A stretch of 64,000 nt of DNA from Methylobacterium oryzihabitans (GTDB taxonomy: Bacteria; Pseudomonadota; Alphaproteobacteria; Rhizobiales; Beijerinckiaceae). The stretch spans positions 124,001-188,000 of the forward strand of contig NZ_SACP01000011.1 of assembly GCF_004004555.2 (NCBI RefSeq), given 5' to 3'. The notes under the pieces are model-generated. The model had not been told where the DNA came from, did not search any database, and worked only from the letters and a program-made list of their open reading frames with translations. The position numbers and the translations under genes were made by a program. Below, piece after piece: positions 62,461-64,000 of the stretch (its first letter is position 1; every line of letters begins with the position of its first letter).

Positions 62461-63246
62461 TCACCGCGCCGGACGCATCCCGCCATAGGTCGTGAGATGC
62501 GCCCCGGCGAGCCAGCCGGCATCGACCGGCAGGTTGATGCCGGTGATCGCCGCGGCGTCGTCCGAGAGCAGGAAGGCGACGCCGCGGCCGATCTCGTCGG
62601 GGGCGACGAGGCGGCCGAGCGCCGCCGCGTCGGTGAGCAGGCGCGGGTCGCGCTGGCCGCGGTCGATCGCGGCCTGGAGCGGCGGCGTCGCGACGTAGCC
62701 CGGCGAGACCGCGTTGACCCGCACCCCCGAGCGGCCCCATTCGGCGGCGAGGCAGGCGGCCATGTGCACCACCGCCGCCTTGGTCGGCGCGTAGGCGTGC
62801 AGCGGCGCCGTGCGCCACGCGGTGACCGAGCCGGTGATGACGATGCCGCCGCGGCCGCGCTTCGCCATCCGGGTGCCGGCGGCGAGGCACGAGACGTAGA
62901 CCCCGCGCAGGTTCACCGCGACGATGCGGTCGAACTCGGCCATCGGCCGATCCTCGGGCAGCCCGCCCGGCTGGATCAGCCCGGCATTGGCGATCAGCGC
63001 CTCGACCGGGCCGATCCGGCCCTCGATCTCGGCGAACGCCGCCTCGGTCGCCGCCTCGTCGACCACGTCGAACGGCACCGCCTCGGCCCCGATGGGTCCG
63101 GCGACGGCGCGGGCGCGCTCGGCGTCGACGTCGGCGATCACCGTGCGCCAGCCGCGCCCGGCCAGCACGCCCGCGATGGCGAGCCCGATCCCGCTCGCGC
63201 CGCCCGTCACCAGGGCGACCCGGCCGCGTCCCTCGTTGCGCTCCAT
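62461..63246 (-). CDS. Short-chain dehydrogenase/reductase
   Basis: A 261-residue classical SDR: VALVTGGASGIGLAIAGVLAGRG (TGxxxGxG), a NAG motif in LIANAGLIQPGG, active-site Ser in ITGSVTAW and Tyr/Lys in YAPTKAAV, VNAVSPGYVATP and TGINLPVDAGW. It should oxidise or reduce an alcohol/ketone with NAD(P)(H). The substrate is unknown. It lies convergent with the transporter gene (12-bp gap). Confidence 0.95.
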   Translation of the reverse strand: MERNEGRGRVALVTGGASGIGLAIAGVLAGRGWRTVIADVDAERARAVAGPIGAEAVPFDVVDEAATEAAFAEIEGRIGPVEALIANAGLIQPGGLPEDRPMAEFDRIVAVNLRGVYVSCLAAGTRMAKRGRGGIVITGSVTAWRTAPLHAYAPTKAAVVHMAACLAAEWGRSGVRVNAVSPGYVATPPLQAAIDRGQRDPRLLTDAAALGRLVAPDEIGRGVAFLLSDDAAAITGINLPVDAGWLAGAHLTTYGGMRPAR

Positions 63247-63332
63247 TCCCCATCTCCTGTCGAAGTCGAGACCGCCGCACCGTCGAACGGGACCGTTCGC
63301 AGGCGCGAGGCCGGCCCGAACCGGCGCCGGCG

Positions 63333-64000
63333 CTACACCGCGAGGTAGCGCTGGGTGATCGCGGCGTTGCCGCGCAGGTCGGCGATGGGGGCGCGGTAGA
63401 CGACCTGCCCCTTGTCGACGACGGTGGCGTGGGTGGCGATGTCGAGGCAGAAATGCATGTTCTGCTCGGCGAGCAGGATCGTGACGCCCATGCCGCGCAG
63501 GGTGCGGATCAGTTCGCCGATCGCCTGGACGATGATCGGCGCCAGCCCCTCGCTCGGCTCGTCGAGGAGCAGCACGTCGGGATTGCCCATCAGGGCGCGG
63601 GCGATGGTGAGCATCTGCTGCTCGCCGCCCGACAGACGCCCGGCCATGCGGGTGCGCATGCCGGCGAGGATCGGAAACACCTCGTAGATCCGCGTCGGCG
63701 TCCAGTGCGCCGCGCCGCCGCGCCCGCGCTTGGCGCCGACGACGAGGTTGTCCTCGACGGTGTGCTCGGGAAACACCTGCCGGTCCTCCGGCACGTAGCC
63801 GATCCCGGCCCGGGCGATGCGGTAGGGCGCCCGCCCCGACACGGTCTCGCCCGACAGCACCACCTCGCCCCGGCGCGGCGGCACGAGGCCGGCGATGGCC
63901 TTGAAGGTGGTGCTCTTGCCGGCGCCGTTGCGGCCGAGCAGCGCCATCGTCTGGCCCTTCTCGACGCTGAGGTCGAGGCGAAACAGGATCTGGCTGGCGC
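63333..64000 (-). CDS. Branched-chain amino-acid-type ABC transporter ATP-binding protein (LivF-like), truncated by window edge
   Basis: The frame is open from the window edge (codons reading ASQILFRLDLSVEKGQT) to the stop at 63333, so the 5' end is missing. It has Walker A GRNGAGKST, GIGYVPEDRQVFPEHTVEDNL (typical LivF stretch), signature LSGGEQQML, Walker B LLLDEPSEGLAPIIV and the switch region LLAEQN. It ends ITQRYLAV. LivF proteins pair with LivG for branched-chain amino acid, urea or aromatic-compound import. The rest of the transporter lies outside the window. Confidence 0.94.
   Translation of the reverse strand, partial: ASQILFRLDLSVEKGQTMALLGRNGAGKSTTFKAIAGLVPPRRGEVVLSGETVSGRAPYRIARAGIGYVPEDRQVFPEHTVEDNLVVGAKRGRGGAAHWTPTRIYEVFPILAGMRTRMAGRLSGGEQQMLTIARALMGNPDVLLLDEPSEGLAPIIVQAIGELIRTLRGMGVTILLAEQNMHFCLDIATHATVVDKGQVVYRAPIADLRGNAAITQRYLAV

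Overview
The window is a GC-rich alphaproteobacterial chromosome segment that looks like Methylobacterium or a close relative. It carries the pqqABCDE genes for the methanol-dehydrogenase cofactor and nearly the whole archaeal-type tetrahydromethanopterin (H4MPT) / methylofuran formaldehyde-oxidation pathway: mptG, mtdB, mch, fhcBADC, fae and several accessory genes. No rRNA, tRNA or CRISPR array was seen.

Layout. 1-7.9 kb (minus strand): a two-domain oligopeptide-type ABC ATPase, then a run of glycosyltransferases, one fused to a deacetylase-like domain. 8.1-14.4 kb: a PAS hybrid histidine kinase, a Tat-exported beta-carbonic anhydrase, SCO1 and PCu(A)C copper chaperones, and the overlapping folP-folB-folK genes. 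14.6-21.8 kb: a SoxYZ-like carrier, an orphan antitoxin beside a broken toxin, two secreted proteins, pqqEDCB and two tandem pqqA genes. 21.9-38.5 kb: the C1 cluster, mostly with overlapping stop and start codons, with a two-component system embedded between mch and fhcB. 38.5-40.65 kb: an AT-rich island holding a predicted proteasome-like N-terminal-threonine hydrolase and a small partner gene. 40.7-49.6 kb: the kdp potassium operon (27-aa ORF, kdpF, kdpA, 61-aa ORF, kdpB, kdpC, kdpD, kdpE). 49.8-52.85 kb: housekeeping genes (HD hydrolase, tag, serB, miaA). 52.86-54.7 kb: a second AT-rich island with a retron, that is, a reverse transcriptase fused to a trypsin-like protease and preceded by an msr-msd-like RNA locus bounded by a1/a2 inverted repeats. 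54.8-64 kb: a hydroxyacid dehydrogenase, a PhoPQ-type two-component system, a metallophosphoesterase, an ArsB/NhaD-type transporter, a DUF606 protein, an SDR oxidoreductase and a truncated LivF-type ATPase.

How the genes work together. Fae condenses formaldehyde with H4MPT, MtdB oxidises methylene-H4MPT, Mch hydrolyses methenyl-H4MPT, and Fhc moves the formyl group to methylofuran and releases formate. MptG starts H4MPT synthesis. The two ATP-grasp proteins, the MfnF-like, CitG-like and HisA-like proteins probably serve cofactor synthesis. PQQ from the neighbouring genes would charge the dehydrogenases that make the formaldehyde.

The most interesting parts are the two AT-rich islands (proteasome-like hydrolase cassette; retron-protease) and a set of non-autonomous palindromic mobile elements whose target duplications can be read directly. 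One duplicates 9 bp between pcuC and folK. Two ~250-bp copies are flanked by TCA, one of them exactly at the kdpB stop codon. One of 102 bp is flanked by TGA and rebuilt both the mtdB stop and the start of the next gene. Two toxin-antitoxin loci have kept the antitoxin and lost the toxin.
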